DNA of 34,453 nucleotides from an uncultured Clostridia bacterium (lineage in GTDB: Bacteria > Bacillota > Clostridia > UBA1381 > CAJOGA01): contig CAJOGA010000021.1 of assembly GCA_905233855.1 (NCBI GenBank), forward strand, positions 1 to 34,453, in the 5' to 3' direction. The notes under the pieces were generated by a model. It worked only from the letters and a program-made list of their open reading frames with translations, did no database searches and was not told where the DNA came from. This document shows, in pieces, positions 17,560-25,489 of the stretch. Numbering within the stretch: the first letter of the stretch is position 1; every line of letters starts with the position of its first letter. The position numbers and the translations under genes were made by a program.

Positions 17560-19620
17560 TTAATTGCCCGAAATATCAACTTCGTCTTCGATGTAATTCA
17601 TATTGTTTATTGCATTGTCAATTGCACTTTCAACCTGCATTTCAATAAGTTGAAGTCTGTAATCACCGTTTATATCTTTTGAAAGCTTTGTGGCGTTAAG
17701 CTGAACATATCTTGCATATTCAATATTGTCAAGCTTAAATTCCTGAATACCCAAAACCCTATCGCCGTTATTGTAGTTTGTTTCAACAACGACATCCTTC
17801 CACGATTGATTATCCTGCGATACACGCAAGGTAAAGTCAACAGGGAAGCCTAAACCGTCCTGTTTTGTATAATTCAGCGGCACAAGGTTTATCTTGTTTA
17901 TGTTTCTTTTTGCTCCAAGGTCAATGGTTATCCATTCATTGGAATTTTCGGTGCCGTACGCCTGACTGCGATAACCCAGACGGTAGCGTCCCCATTGGTT
18001 TGATTCAAACGAATATATGATAGAGTCGGTAAGATAATCTTTAGACCATGATTCGCCCATCCAGTTATCTTCTTCTGACGATGTTTTTGTTGTTACACTG
18101 CGTCCTGCAGCAACATTTACGACAGGAAGATCACGCTTTGTGATTTGTGCCGGCGATAAGCTGTCAGACGTTTCTTCAAGCTTGATGTACGCAATACTGT
18201 AGGCAGACATAGGTATTTTGTCGATGTATTGAGACATGCCTTCCGCAACTTCAATGCTTTCTGCCGGCAATTCATGCTCAGACACATTATAACCTCTGAA
18301 GCCTTCCATATAGTCTTTGGCATAGTTTCCGTTATTTTCGTCAACAATACGTTTTGTTATCTTGACGTTTTTGCCTTTAAACGGCAATTTGTCTAAACAT
18401 ACGCTTATCTCGGTATCGTTTTCGTCGTAGTTATATAAAAGCATGGACACCGAGCCGTCTTTTGAATCTTTTGTTACAAGACCGTATTGCAGCTTATCGA
18501 TATTTGAGGCTATATCTTTGGTTAAGATAGTGTCGCCGAGATTGTGGTAGAAATTGAACAAATGAGCCATGGATTTTCTGTGCCCGTCCAGGGTATATAA
18601 TCCGGAGTCGCCGTTCAGCAGCTTTTCGGCCTCAAGACCGTCTGTAAAAGAGTAATAGTATATGTAATCTATATTGTGTTTAACAAGAGAGGACAGCATG
18701 CGTCTTGCACCGTATGCCGCAACAAAGTTTGTGTCTTTGGCAGAGCCGGGATTGCTTATTGTCCAGTCGTAGCCCCATTCGGTATAGTGCTGGATAATAG
18801 GTGTTTCAAAACCGCGTCTTATCATCCATGCGTCCATACCGTCGGCACAGGAAAAATCGGGAAGACCGTATTGGTGTACCGAAATATAGTCGCAAGGGAC
18901 ATCGGGATTTTTTCTTAAAAATTCGATGAATGTGTTTTTCCAGTCGGAATCTTTATCGGGATTTGAATTTCTTATGCCGAATCCTCCGACAATGGCGGTT
19001 GGATCAACTTTTTTTACACACTCTGCAAAAACCTGATATTGATTGCAAATACTGTACGGACTTCCGAGATATGAATCATGCTCGGGTTCGTTGTGCGATT
19101 CCCAAATCCAACCTGTATATCCCAAATCAACAAAATGCTGTGCGACGGCTGTAATATATTCGCCAAGGTCGTCCATGTTCATAGGTCTGCCTGTCAGGTC
19201 CGAAAACTCAGCAGGCATAGGAGCGTCCATAGCACCCATTGCGATAATAACAGGCTTTATGCCTTTTTCAAGCATAGGGAGCATTACCTTGTCGAGTTTT
19301 GTAAAATCGAACTCAAGTTTTTGAGTTTCGCTGTTTCGTGATACTATGTCATAATCCTGTTCGTTCAAACCAATCCTCACAAAATTGACACCGTCTTCTG
19401 CGGCTTTGTCATAAAAAGAAGGCAGCCAGTATGAATTGATATTGATTCTAAAACCGCCCTGGCACGTATTCAGTATTTTTTCTTTCGGGAAAGTGCCGTA
19501 TGTATTATTGTAGTTTGCAAAAATGGTGTAATCGCTTTCGTTTTTAGGCACAAAATCAATGCTTTTAGGCAAAAAAATCAATAAGGCTAATGCAAGAATG
19601 ATACTTATTGCAGCTTTCAT
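17560..19620 (-). CDS. Membrane-anchored GH39-like glycoside hydrolase with F5/8-type C domain
   Basis: A 686-residue extracytoplasmic protein. Residues 1-18 are a hydrophobic signal or anchor (MKAAISIILALALLIFLP) without a clear cleavage site. Residues about 30-390 look like a clan GH-A (beta/alpha)8 barrel. WESHNEPEH holds the probable acid/base Glu178, VHQYG has His249, and HYTEWGY holds the probable nucleophile Glu281. A beta-rich segment follows, and residues about 500-675 resemble a discoidin/F5-8 type C (CBM32-like) carbohydrate-binding domain (DNWMGES, ITIDLGAKRNINKINL). GH39 is the nearest family I recognise, not certain. AGGTGG precedes the ATG. The substrate is unknown and no sugar transporter is adjacent. 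Confidence 0.75.
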   Translation of the reverse strand: MKAAISIILALALLIFLPKSIDFVPKNESDYTIFANYNNTYGTFPKEKILNTCQGGFRININSYWLPSFYDKAAEDGVNFVRIGLNEQDYDIVSRNSETQKLEFDFTKLDKVMLPMLEKGIKPVIIAMGAMDAPMPAEFSDLTGRPMNMDDLGEYITAVAQHFVDLGYTGWIWESHNEPEHDSYLGSPYSICNQYQVFAECVKKVDPTAIVGGFGIRNSNPDKDSDWKNTFIEFLRKNPDVPCDYISVHQYGLPDFSCADGMDAWMIRRGFETPIIQHYTEWGYDWTISNPGSAKDTNFVAAYGARRMLSSLVKHNIDYIYYYSFTDGLEAEKLLNGDSGLYTLDGHRKSMAHLFNFYHNLGDTILTKDIASNIDKLQYGLVTKDSKDGSVSMLLYNYDENDTEISVCLDKLPFKGKNVKITKRIVDENNGNYAKDYMEGFRGYNVSEHELPAESIEVAEGMSQYIDKIPMSAYSIAYIKLEETSDSLSPAQITKRDLPVVNVAAGRSVTTKTSSEEDNWMGESWSKDYLTDSIIYSFESNQWGRYRLGYRSQAYGTENSNEWITIDLGAKRNINKINLVPLNYTKQDGLGFPVDFTLRVSQDNQSWKDVVVETNYNNGDRVLGIQEFKLDNIEYARYVQLNATKLSKDINGDYRLQLIEMQVESAIDNAINNMNYIEDEVDISGN

Positions 19621-19655
19621 TTACACAACCACCTTTAATATAAATTTTCACCATA

Positions 19656-19684
19656 ATTATATATTTTTTTAAAATTAAAGTCAA
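19656..19684 (-). promoter_or_regulatory. Promoter for the glycoside hydrolase gene
   Basis: Minus strand TTGACT (19679-19684), 17-base spacer that is A/T only, TATAAT (19656-19661). It lies just after the yunB stop codon. Confidence 0.8.
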
Positions 19685-19696
19685 TCAAAATAATAT

Positions 19697-20413
19697 CTAA
19701 TCATGCGTTATATCCAAAGCTATGTCTTTTGCTGATTTTGATGAATCGACTATATTTGTATATGTATTTGGCACGGTGCCTACGATTACTGTTTCGGCAA
19801 CGGGAACCTTAGTGGAAACCGTTTCGCCTTTTTGTATGCCGGGAAGATATATCATAATGCTCAACTTGACGGTTAAAAATATCTGATGCTTTGTTTGATT
19901 AATACCCTCCGATAAAAACACGCTTTCAATATCGACATCGGTAAAGTCAAGTATATTTACCTTTACCGGCACTCTTGGACCGACTCCGGAAAACAAATCG
20001 GTTTTGAATATACTGCCAAGCGGTATACGCAATTTGCCTTCATATTGCTGTGATGCCATGTTTTGAAGCGACAGTGAAATTTCGCTTTTGAGCTTGTTTA
20101 TTCCGACAATATCTGCTTGTATGGCAATAATATCACCGTTTTCATTCTTTTGCAAAATAATCAAATCGTCGTACTTAATGTCTGTCTTGATAAAATGTTC
20201 AGATACGGATTTATTTATCATATTTACCGCCATGTTATGTGCGTATGCCTTGCTGTAGGCAAGCATAACGGGACGTATGGCTGTCGCAAAAAACACAGAG
20301 GTAGAACAAACGACTGCCACAATCAGTATAATTATCAGAATTATGTTGATTTTTTTCGATGCCGGAGCGGCGAGCTTGATTATGTATTTACGCCGTCTAT
20401 ATCCCAAACGCAT
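19697..20413 (-). CDS. yunB: Sporulation protein YunB
   Basis: Mother-cell sporulation protein of unclear biochemical role, conserved in endospore formers. A basic N-terminus (RLGYRRRKY) precedes one membrane helix at about residues 24-46. The conserved C-terminal portion includes SGVGPRVPVKVNI and EGINQTKHQI, which are typical of YunB. I chose the ATG at 20413 (238 residues) with GGGGAT ahead of it. A longer frame to 20557 would run through the divergent queH promoter and has no family similarity. Sporulation genes of this kind are usually under sigma-E in Bacillus; CATATAAT upstream is vaguely compatible but I could not pair it with a -35. Confidence 0.88.
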   Translation of the reverse strand: MRLGYRRRKYIIKLAAPASKKINIILIIILIVAVVCSTSVFFATAIRPVMLAYSKAYAHNMAVNMINKSVSEHFIKTDIKYDDLIILQKNENGDIIAIQADIVGINKLKSEISLSLQNMASQQYEGKLRIPLGSIFKTDLFSGVGPRVPVKVNILDFTDVDIESVFLSEGINQTKHQIFLTVKLSIMIYLPGIQKGETVSTKVPVAETVIVGTVPNTYTNIVDSSKSAKDIALDITHD

Positions 20414-20479
20414 ACAAATATCCCCGTTTCCGATACTATGCAGTATCTGCAATTTATTATATGCCGCGGCAACAAAAAG

Positions 20480-20508
20480 TTGCACACATGCATAAATTGT
20501 GGTATCAT
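20480..20508 (+). promoter_or_regulatory. Promoter for queH
   Basis: TTGCAC (20480-20485), 17-base spacer, TATCAT (20503-20508). It lies in the 126-base divergent gap between yunB and queH. Confidence 0.7.
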
Positions 20509-20539
20509 ACATGCAGTATAACAATAAGAGGGGATAGCT

Positions 20540-21094
20540 ATGAAAACTTTGCTTCATATATGTTGTGCACCGTGTCTGGTGGAATGCTTAAATCAGCTCA
20601 GAATCGAAAATATAGAGCCTGTGGGTTTTTGGTACAATCCGAATATTCACCCGTTTACGGAATACAAAGCAAGAAAAAACACATTAATAGATTTTGCAAA
20701 GGATAATAATTTGGAACTTATTGTACAAAATGAATACGGATTGAGAGAATTTATTTCAAATGTATATCCTTCCTACAACGACCGATGCGGTTATTGTTAC
20801 AGAAGTCGTCTTGAGGTAACGGCTAAGTATGCGTCGGAAAACGGTTACGACAGTTTTTCAACTACTTTACTGATAAGTCCGTATCAAAATCATGAACTTA
20901 TATGTAAAACAGCATATGAAATGGCCCAAAAGTATAACGTACAGTTTTTGTATCGTGATTTTCGGGAATATTTTCGCACAGGACAGGATAAAGCAAGACA
21001 AATGGGATTATACATGCAAAAATACTGCGGATGTATATTCAGCGAAGAGGAGCGGTATATGAAGAAAAAGCGTCAATCTAAAACCGATGCTTAA
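20540..21094 (+). CDS. queH: Epoxyqueuosine reductase QueH
   Basis: Catalyses the last step of queuosine synthesis, reducing epoxyqueuosine in tRNA to queuosine. It is a non-homologous replacement of the cobalamin enzyme QueG. The 184 residues have the family cysteine pattern: Cys8-Cys9-A-P-Cys12, Cys83-G-Y-Cys86 and Cys163-G-Cys165, plus WYNPNIHP and the TTLLISPYQ segment. These cysteines provide an iron-sulfur site and a redox pair in the family. GAGGGG lies before the ATG. No other que genes are in the window, so it is a stand-alone gene. Confidence 0.92.
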   Translation: MKTLLHICCAPCLVECLNQLRIENIEPVGFWYNPNIHPFTEYKARKNTLIDFAKDNNLELIVQNEYGLREFISNVYPSYNDRCGYCYRSRLEVTAKYASENGYDSFSTTLLISPYQNHELICKTAYEMAQKYNVQFLYRDFREYFRTGQDKARQMGLYMQKYCGCIFSEEERYMKKKRQSKTDA

Positions 21095-21398
21095 TATTAA
21101 CAAGATATATTTAAAATATCGCAGAACGGTTTTTTTGTTATTTAAAAGGTAACGCAACTCGTACGTGAAATTTCCGAAATGATCAATGCTTGTATTTTTG
21201 GGATTTAATTGCCAAAAGTGGCATAAAATGGGTGTTTGTCCGAAAATAAAAATAAATATTTTTAATGGCGAAAACGAAAAAGTACAAAAAATGATACATT
21301 CTTTATTGACTGATTGTTTGATTGGTGATATACTAAAAATTGATACGGATATAGCGTATTAAAGAGAGCTTTGAAATTTATGTAGTGAGGGGAAGAAT
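21095..21398 (+). other. Gene-free stretch between queH and abrB
   Basis: About 300 AT-rich bases. I see the abrB promoter (21306-21334), a small hairpin TGCCA-AAAG-TGGCA at 21210-21223 without T-tract, and a 7-bp A/T inverted repeat (AAAAATA-AA-TATTTTT) near 21250-21268. There is no clear terminator for queH and no convincing ORF. AbrB-type proteins bind AT-rich DNA, so autoregulatory sites could lie here, but no specific operator is recognisable. Confidence 0.4.
21306..21334 (+). promoter_or_regulatory. Promoter for abrB
   Basis: TTGACT (21306-21311), 17-base spacer, TATACT (21329-21334), followed by a leader of about 58 bases. Confidence 0.82.
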
Positions 21399-21647
21399 AT
21401 GAAGTCTACAGGAATTGTCAGAAAAGTTGATGAATTGGGCAGAGTTGTATTACCTATAGAATTAAGACGTACGCTTGATATTTATGAAAAAGATTCGCTG
21501 GAAATTTATGTAGACGATGATACAATAATCTTAAAAAAATACGCACCGGCGTGTATTTTCTGCGGCGATGCGAAAGATGTTATTTCATACAAAGGAAAAA
21601 ATATTTGTTCTTCGTGCATAAAGGAACTGAAAAAGTCGGGGAAATAG
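21399..21647 (+). CDS. abrB: AbrB family transition-state regulator with zinc-finger tail
   Basis: Small DNA-binding protein controlling transition-state and sporulation genes. Residues 1-50 (MKSTGIVRKVDELGRVVLPI and onward through ELRRTL, LEIYVDD, IILKKY) are a near-canonical AbrB swapped-hairpin domain. In place of the Bacillus C-terminal multimerisation domain there is a short tail with two Cys pairs, CIFC (about 53-56) and CSSC (about 71-74), a likely zinc site. This form is common in Clostridia. GAGGGGAAG precedes the ATG. It is monocistronic with its own promoter and terminator. Confidence 0.92.
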   Translation: MKSTGIVRKVDELGRVVLPIELRRTLDIYEKDSLEIYVDDDTIILKKYAPACIFCGDAKDVISYKGKNICSSCIKELKKSGK

Positions 21648-21669
21648 CTTTGTTAAATCATAAAATAGG

Positions 21670-21698
21670 GCAATCGCTTTTTTGCGGTTGCTTTTTTT
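21670..21698 (+). terminator. Terminator of abrB
   Basis: GCAATCGC-TTTTTT-GCGGTTGC: an 8-bp stem with one wobble pair, followed by seven T. Confidence 0.9.
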
Positions 21699-21717
21699 AT
21701 TTTTTTGAATTTATCAT

Positions 21718-21796
21718 AAAAAAGATGATGTTTCTTTCAAGTCCAAGTCTGAAGCTGATAATGATAACAGCTCGCTTGGGGAAACATCATTTTTTA
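21718..21796. repeat. Nested 79-base hairpin element with T-tracts on both strands
   Basis: The outer arms are A6-G-ATGATGTTTC and GAAACATCAT-T6, a 16-bp inverted repeat with one bulged G. Inside are CCAAG/CTTGG (21743-21747 with 21775-21779) and AGCTG/CAGCT (21753-21757 with 21768-21772), closed by a 10-base loop. T-tracts follow the stem on both strands, so it can act as a bidirectional terminator. It could also be a small structured RNA or a miniature inverted-repeat element. It follows the abrB terminator by 19 bases. Confidence 0.65.
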
Positions 21797-21806
21797 GTAT
21801 ATTTTT

Positions 21807-21845
21807 TTGCCGTAATATACGCTTGCTTTAATCGGCAAGTTTTTT
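21807..21845 (+). terminator. Third terminator-like hairpin after abrB
   Basis: TTGCCG, 20-base loop, CGGCAA, then G and six T. It is weaker than its neighbours because of the large loop. Part of a cluster of four hairpins between abrB and tRNA-Trp. Confidence 0.5.
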
Positions 21846-21872
21846 GGGGTAAGAGTGAATGGGTGAATAAGT

Positions 21873-21908
21873 AAAATCGGCAAAATTCTGACGAACTTTG
21901 CCGATTTT
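21873..21908. terminator. Bidirectional terminator downstream of tRNA-Trp
   Basis: AAAATCGGCAAA and TTTGCCGATTTT form a 12-bp perfect stem around a 12-base loop, with T-rich sequence beyond the stem on both strands. On the minus strand it lies immediately after the CCA end of tRNA-Trp. Confidence 0.88.
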
Positions 21909-21909
21909 T

Positions 21910-21983
21910 TGGCAGGGGTAGAAGGACTCGAACCCTCAAGAACGGTTTTGGAGACCGGCATGTTACCATTACATCATACCCCT
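21910..21983 (-). tRNA. tRNA-Trp (anticodon CCA)
   Basis: On the minus strand: acceptor AGGGGTA/TACCCCT, D-arm ATGT-AATGGTA-ACAT, anticodon loop CTCCAAA with anticodon CCA, T-loop TTCGAGT, discriminator G and an encoded 3' CCA. The first anticodon-stem pair is a C-T mismatch. The only tryptophan tRNA seen in the window. Confidence 0.96.
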
Positions 21984-22025
21984 AAATATTAATCAATAAC
22001 TGTGCCTTTTTTTGAGCACTGTGTT

Positions 22026-22055
22026 ATTATAATACATCTGATTTGATGTTGTCAA
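22026..22055 (-). promoter_or_regulatory. Promoter for tRNA-Trp
   Basis: Minus strand TTGACA (22050-22055), 18-base spacer, TATAAT (22026-22031): consensus boxes as expected for a stable RNA gene. Confidence 0.88.
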
Positions 22056-22134
22056 TACTTTTTTATTCGGATTGAGTGATTATTAAAAAATTTTTTATTA
22101 TCGCAAAAAAACAATGGAATTTCCGCGTAATGTG

Positions 22135-22143
22135 TGATATAAT
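22135..22143 (+). promoter_or_regulatory. Extended -10 promoter for uppP
   Basis: TG-A-TATAAT (22135-22143), an extended -10. The -35 region is poor (ATGGAA with an 18-base spacer). The uppP ATG is about 53 bases downstream. Confidence 0.65.
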
Positions 22144-22195
22144 ACTCAAATATAATATGATTATCAGACAATAAATTCAAAAGGAGTTTTAAATA

Positions 22196-23038
22196 ATGAA
22201 ATTTATTGAAACAATTGTTTTGGGTATAGTTCAGGGATTGACCGAATTTTTGCCGATATCCAGCTCCGGACATTTGGTGATTTTCTCAAGATTGTTGGAA
22301 ATTTTAAATATCAGTCAAGCAGAGTCGAATATGGCGTTTGATGTAATACTGCATTGTGCAACGTTAGTATCGGTGTTTATTGTTTTCCGTAAGGACGTAT
22401 TTCTTCTTATTAAGGAATTTTTTCTGTGGATAGGAGATATGTTCCATGGGAAATTTGCAATAGAAACATCTTCAAGAAAATTCTTGATTATGATCATAGT
22501 AGGAACTGTGCCTGCTGTTATATTGGGTGCTGTATACAGCGTGCTTGGAATTGAGGCGTTTTTCCAAAACGTTTTCTTTGTGGCACTTATGCTTATTGTA
22601 ACAGGTGTGTTAATGATGCTGTCGGACAGAATTGTCAACTCAAAAAAAACGATTGAGAACGCAACAGTAAAAGACGGATTTTGGGTTGGATGTTTTCAGG
22701 CCATAGCCCTTTTTCCGGGCTTATCCCGAAGCGGGACGACAATGTTCGGCGGATTGGTAAACGGATTTAACAAAAAGTTTGCGGTTAAGTTTTCGTTTAT
22801 TTTGTCCATACCTGCAATTTTAGGTGCTACTGTGTTGGAAGTTCCTGACGCAATCGGTTCTTCAATTATGTATGCAGACATACCTGCAATTATAATAGGT
22901 GCTGTTGTGGCGGCGATAGTCGGCATAATTTCAATTAAAGGATTTGTAACGATAGTATCTAAAAACAAGCTCAAATGGTTTTCGTATTATTGCTGGCTTA
23001 TGGCTGTTGTGGCAATAGTGCTTGGATTCATAAAATAA
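22196..23038 (+). CDS. uppP: Undecaprenyl-diphosphate phosphatase (BacA/UppP)
   Basis: Membrane enzyme that dephosphorylates undecaprenyl diphosphate to recycle the lipid carrier made by UppS; overexpression gives bacitracin resistance in known systems. The 280 residues have multiple membrane helices and both family motifs: QGLTEFLPISSSGH (Glu17, His26) near the N-terminus and PGLSRSGTTM in the middle. AAAGGAG precedes the ATG. ftsK/spoIIIE follows after 30 bases, probably on the same transcript. Confidence 0.96.
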   Translation: MKFIETIVLGIVQGLTEFLPISSSGHLVIFSRLLEILNISQAESNMAFDVILHCATLVSVFIVFRKDVFLLIKEFFLWIGDMFHGKFAIETSSRKFLIMIIVGTVPAVILGAVYSVLGIEAFFQNVFFVALMLIVTGVLMMLSDRIVNSKKTIENATVKDGFWVGCFQAIALFPGLSRSGTTMFGGLVNGFNKKFAVKFSFILSIPAILGATVLEVPDAIGSSIMYADIPAIIIGAVVAAIVGIISIKGFVTIVSKNKLKWFSYYCWLMAVVAIVLGFIK

Positions 23039-23068
23039 TTATTTTTATAGCAAGGAGGATTGCTGTAA

Positions 23069-25489
23069 ATGGCAACCGCTAAAAGAGCAACTAAAAAGAG
23101 TACAACCAAAAAAACAACTGCAAAGAAGGTTAAAGATAAAGACAGCAAACAAACTTTATCAATGGAAATCAGTTTTGCAATTATGGCTGTTGTATCGGTG
23201 TTTCTTGCTATATTTGTATACACAACGGCTACCGGTACGCTTGGACATTTAATAAAAAACGGATTGCTTTTTTTGTTTGGCAGTTTGGTATATGTTTTGC
23301 CTGTTGCGTTGTTCGGATTGGGTTTATACCTTATTATCAAGCGTGAATATCCTAAATTTTGGCTTAAGACAGTCTACGCTCTGCTGCTGTTTTTGTGCAT
23401 TGGTGCTTTAATTAGTTTTGTTGTTGTTCCTGCACCTATAACGCTTGAAGCGGCACATGACATACCGCTTGCTGCCTTTAACGGCGGAATGTTGGGTGCG
23501 GTTCTTGCGGTAGGACTTAATAAAACTGTCGGCGTAGCAGTTTCTGTTATAATTCTTGTTTTGATTGTATTGATACTCTCTTCTTTAACTACCGGAGTTT
23601 CTCTGATAAATGTTGTAATAAGCTTTTTTAAAGGCTTTGCGTCTGAGGTTAAAGACGTAAAGAAATCTGATAAGTCAGACGCAGGCAGACGTACTGCGAA
23701 AAAAATCAAATCAACGTTTGGTGTGCTTAAAACCGACAATTATGATTTTGACATATCCACAGATGACGAAGACTTAAATTCTATGCCGGATGAGGACGTG
23801 CCTTTGCCCGATGTCCACATTTCGTCTTTTGCGGACGATATGCAGGAACGGGTTTATACTCCTGCCGAATTGGACATACATACTGATGATAACGCAAAAC
23901 CGCATGACGAACAGCAATCACCGAATACTGACGAATGTGAAACTACCGAATCATTGCCGGCAAACGGTGATACAGACTCCGCTGTTGCCTCCGGCGATAC
24001 AAATACTTTGGAAATCGAAGAAAAACCGGAACCGTACGTGTATATACCGCCGCCTGTGTCGTTGTTGACGATGCACGGCGAAAAAACAATTGACAGCCGT
24101 GAAGAAATTCGTGAAAAGAGCTTGAAGCTTTTGGAAACACTAAGAAGCTTTGGTGTAGAGGTAAAGCTTTTGCAGGTTAGTAAAGGTCCTGCCGTAACGC
24201 GTTACGAGCTTCAGCCGAGTCCTGGGGTAAAGGTAAGCAAAATAGTCAGTCTGACGGATGATATAGCGCTTAATCTTGCGGCAAAAGGCATACGCATAGA
24301 AGCACCTATTCCGGGAAAAGCCGCTATAGGGATAGAGGTTGCCAACGATGAAATTGCGTCGGTTGCGTTGCGTGAATTAATAGAGTCGCCGGAATTTGAA
24401 AAGGCAACATCATCGCTGAGCGTAGCTTTCGGTAAGGACATTGCAGGAAAGCCTGTTATCGGCGATATATCCAAAATGCCGCATGTGCTTATTGCCGGTG
24501 CAACGGGATCCGGTAAGAGCGTGTGTATCAACACATTGATTACAAGTATACTTTATAAATCCAGCCCTGAAGACGTTAAACTTATTATGGTTGACCCTAA
24601 GGTTGTAGAACTTGGAGTGTATAACGGAATACCTCATTTGCTTGTTCCTGTAGTTACCGATCCTAAAAAGGCGGCAGGGGCTTTAAACTGGGCGGTACAG
24701 GAAATGATGCGTAGATATTCGCTGTTTTCGGATGAAAAGGTAAGGGATTTAAACGGATATAACAAATCCATGGAACAACAAGGTTTTCCTAAACTTCCTA
24801 AAATAGTTATCATTATAGATGAGCTTGCCGATCTTATGATGGTTGCACCTAACGAGGTGGAAGATTCAATATGCCGTTTGGCACAGCTTGCACGTGCTGC
24901 GGGAATGCATCTTGTTATCGCAACGCAGCGTCCTTCGGTAGACGTTATAACCGGTTTGATAAAAGCCAACATACCGTCGCGTATTTCCTTTGCGGTATCC
25001 AGTCAGATAGACAGCCGTACCATATTGGACATGGCAGGTGCAGAAAAGCTGTTGGGCAGGGGAGATATGCTGTATCACCCAAGCGGTGCAAGCAAGCCTA
25101 CACGTGTACAGGGTGCGTTTGTGTCGGATAAAGAGATAGAATCAATTGTTGACTTTATTAAAGGAAATCATCAGGATGTTGTATATGACGATGAAATAGA
25201 ACATCAAATGGAAGTGGGACAAACATCAACTTCGGGTTATGATGAAACCGATAACGATGATGACGAGTTACTTCCTCAGGCTATTGATATAGCATTGGAG
25301 CTGGGACAGATATCAACATCTATGATACAACGCCGTTTGCGTGTGGGATATTCCAGAGCCGGCCGTATTGTTGATCAGATGGAGGCTCGCGGAATAATAT
25401 CAGGTGCCGATGGCAGCAAGCCGAGACAGGTTTTAAAGAGCCGTGCTGCATTGGAAGGTTGGAACGTCGATGATGATGAAGAAGGATAA
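23069..25489 (+). CDS. ftsK: DNA translocase FtsK/SpoIIIE
   Basis: ATP-driven double-stranded DNA pump that clears chromosome DNA from the closing septum and, in spore formers, moves it into the forespore. The 806 residues begin with a Lys/Thr-rich tail (1-28), then four membrane helices to about residue 180. An acidic low-complexity linker runs to about 340, followed by the motor domain with Walker A GATGSGKS near 477-484 and Walker [10 protein letters not shown] near 577-585. A winged-helix gamma domain from about 730 ends the protein ([20 protein letters not shown]). AAGGAGG precedes the ATG. Whether it is the vegetative or sporulation paralogue cannot be decided. Confidence 0.96.
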   Translation: MATAKRATKKSTTKKTTAKKVKDKDSKQTLSMEISFAIMAVVSVFLAIFVYTTATGTLGHLIKNGLLFLFGSLVYVLPVALFGLGLYLIIKREYPKFWLKTVYALLLFLCIGALISFVVVPAPITLEAAHDIPLAAFNGGMLGAVLAVGLNKTVGVAVSVIILVLIVLILSSLTTGVSLINVVISFFKGFASEVKDVKKSDKSDAGRRTAKKIKSTFGVLKTDNYDFDISTDDEDLNSMPDEDVPLPDVHISSFADDMQERVYTPAELDIHTDDNAKPHDEQQSPNTDECETTESLPANGDTDSAVASGDTNTLEIEEKPEPYVYIPPPVSLLTMHGEKTIDSREEIREKSLKLLETLRSFGVEVKLLQVSKGPAVTRYELQPSPGVKVSKIVSLTDDIALNLAAKGIRIEAPIPGKAAIGIEVANDEIASVALRELIESPEFEKATSSLSVAFGKDIAGKPVIGDISKMPHVLIAGATGSGKSVCINTLITSILYKSSPEDVKLIMVDPKVVELGVYNGIPHLLVPVVTDPKKAAGALNWAVQEMMRRYSLFSDEKVRDLNGYNKSMEQQGFPKLPKIVIIIDELADLMMVAPNEVEDSICRLAQLARAAGMHLVIATQRPSVDVITGLIKANIPSRISFAVSSQIDSRTILDMAGAEKLLGRGDMLYHPSGASKPTRVQGAFVSDKEIESIVDFIKGNHQDVVYDDEIEHQMEVGQTSTSGYDETDNDDDELLPQAIDIALELGQISTSMIQRRLRVGYSRAGRIVDQMEARGIISGADGSKPRQVLKSRAALEGWNVDDDEEG

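Noticed and set aside
20414-20557. Longer YunB start at 20557
   Set aside because: The added 48 residues overlap the divergent queH promoter and start, and do not resemble the family; the ATG at 20413 gives the expected basic-then-membrane-helix N-terminus.
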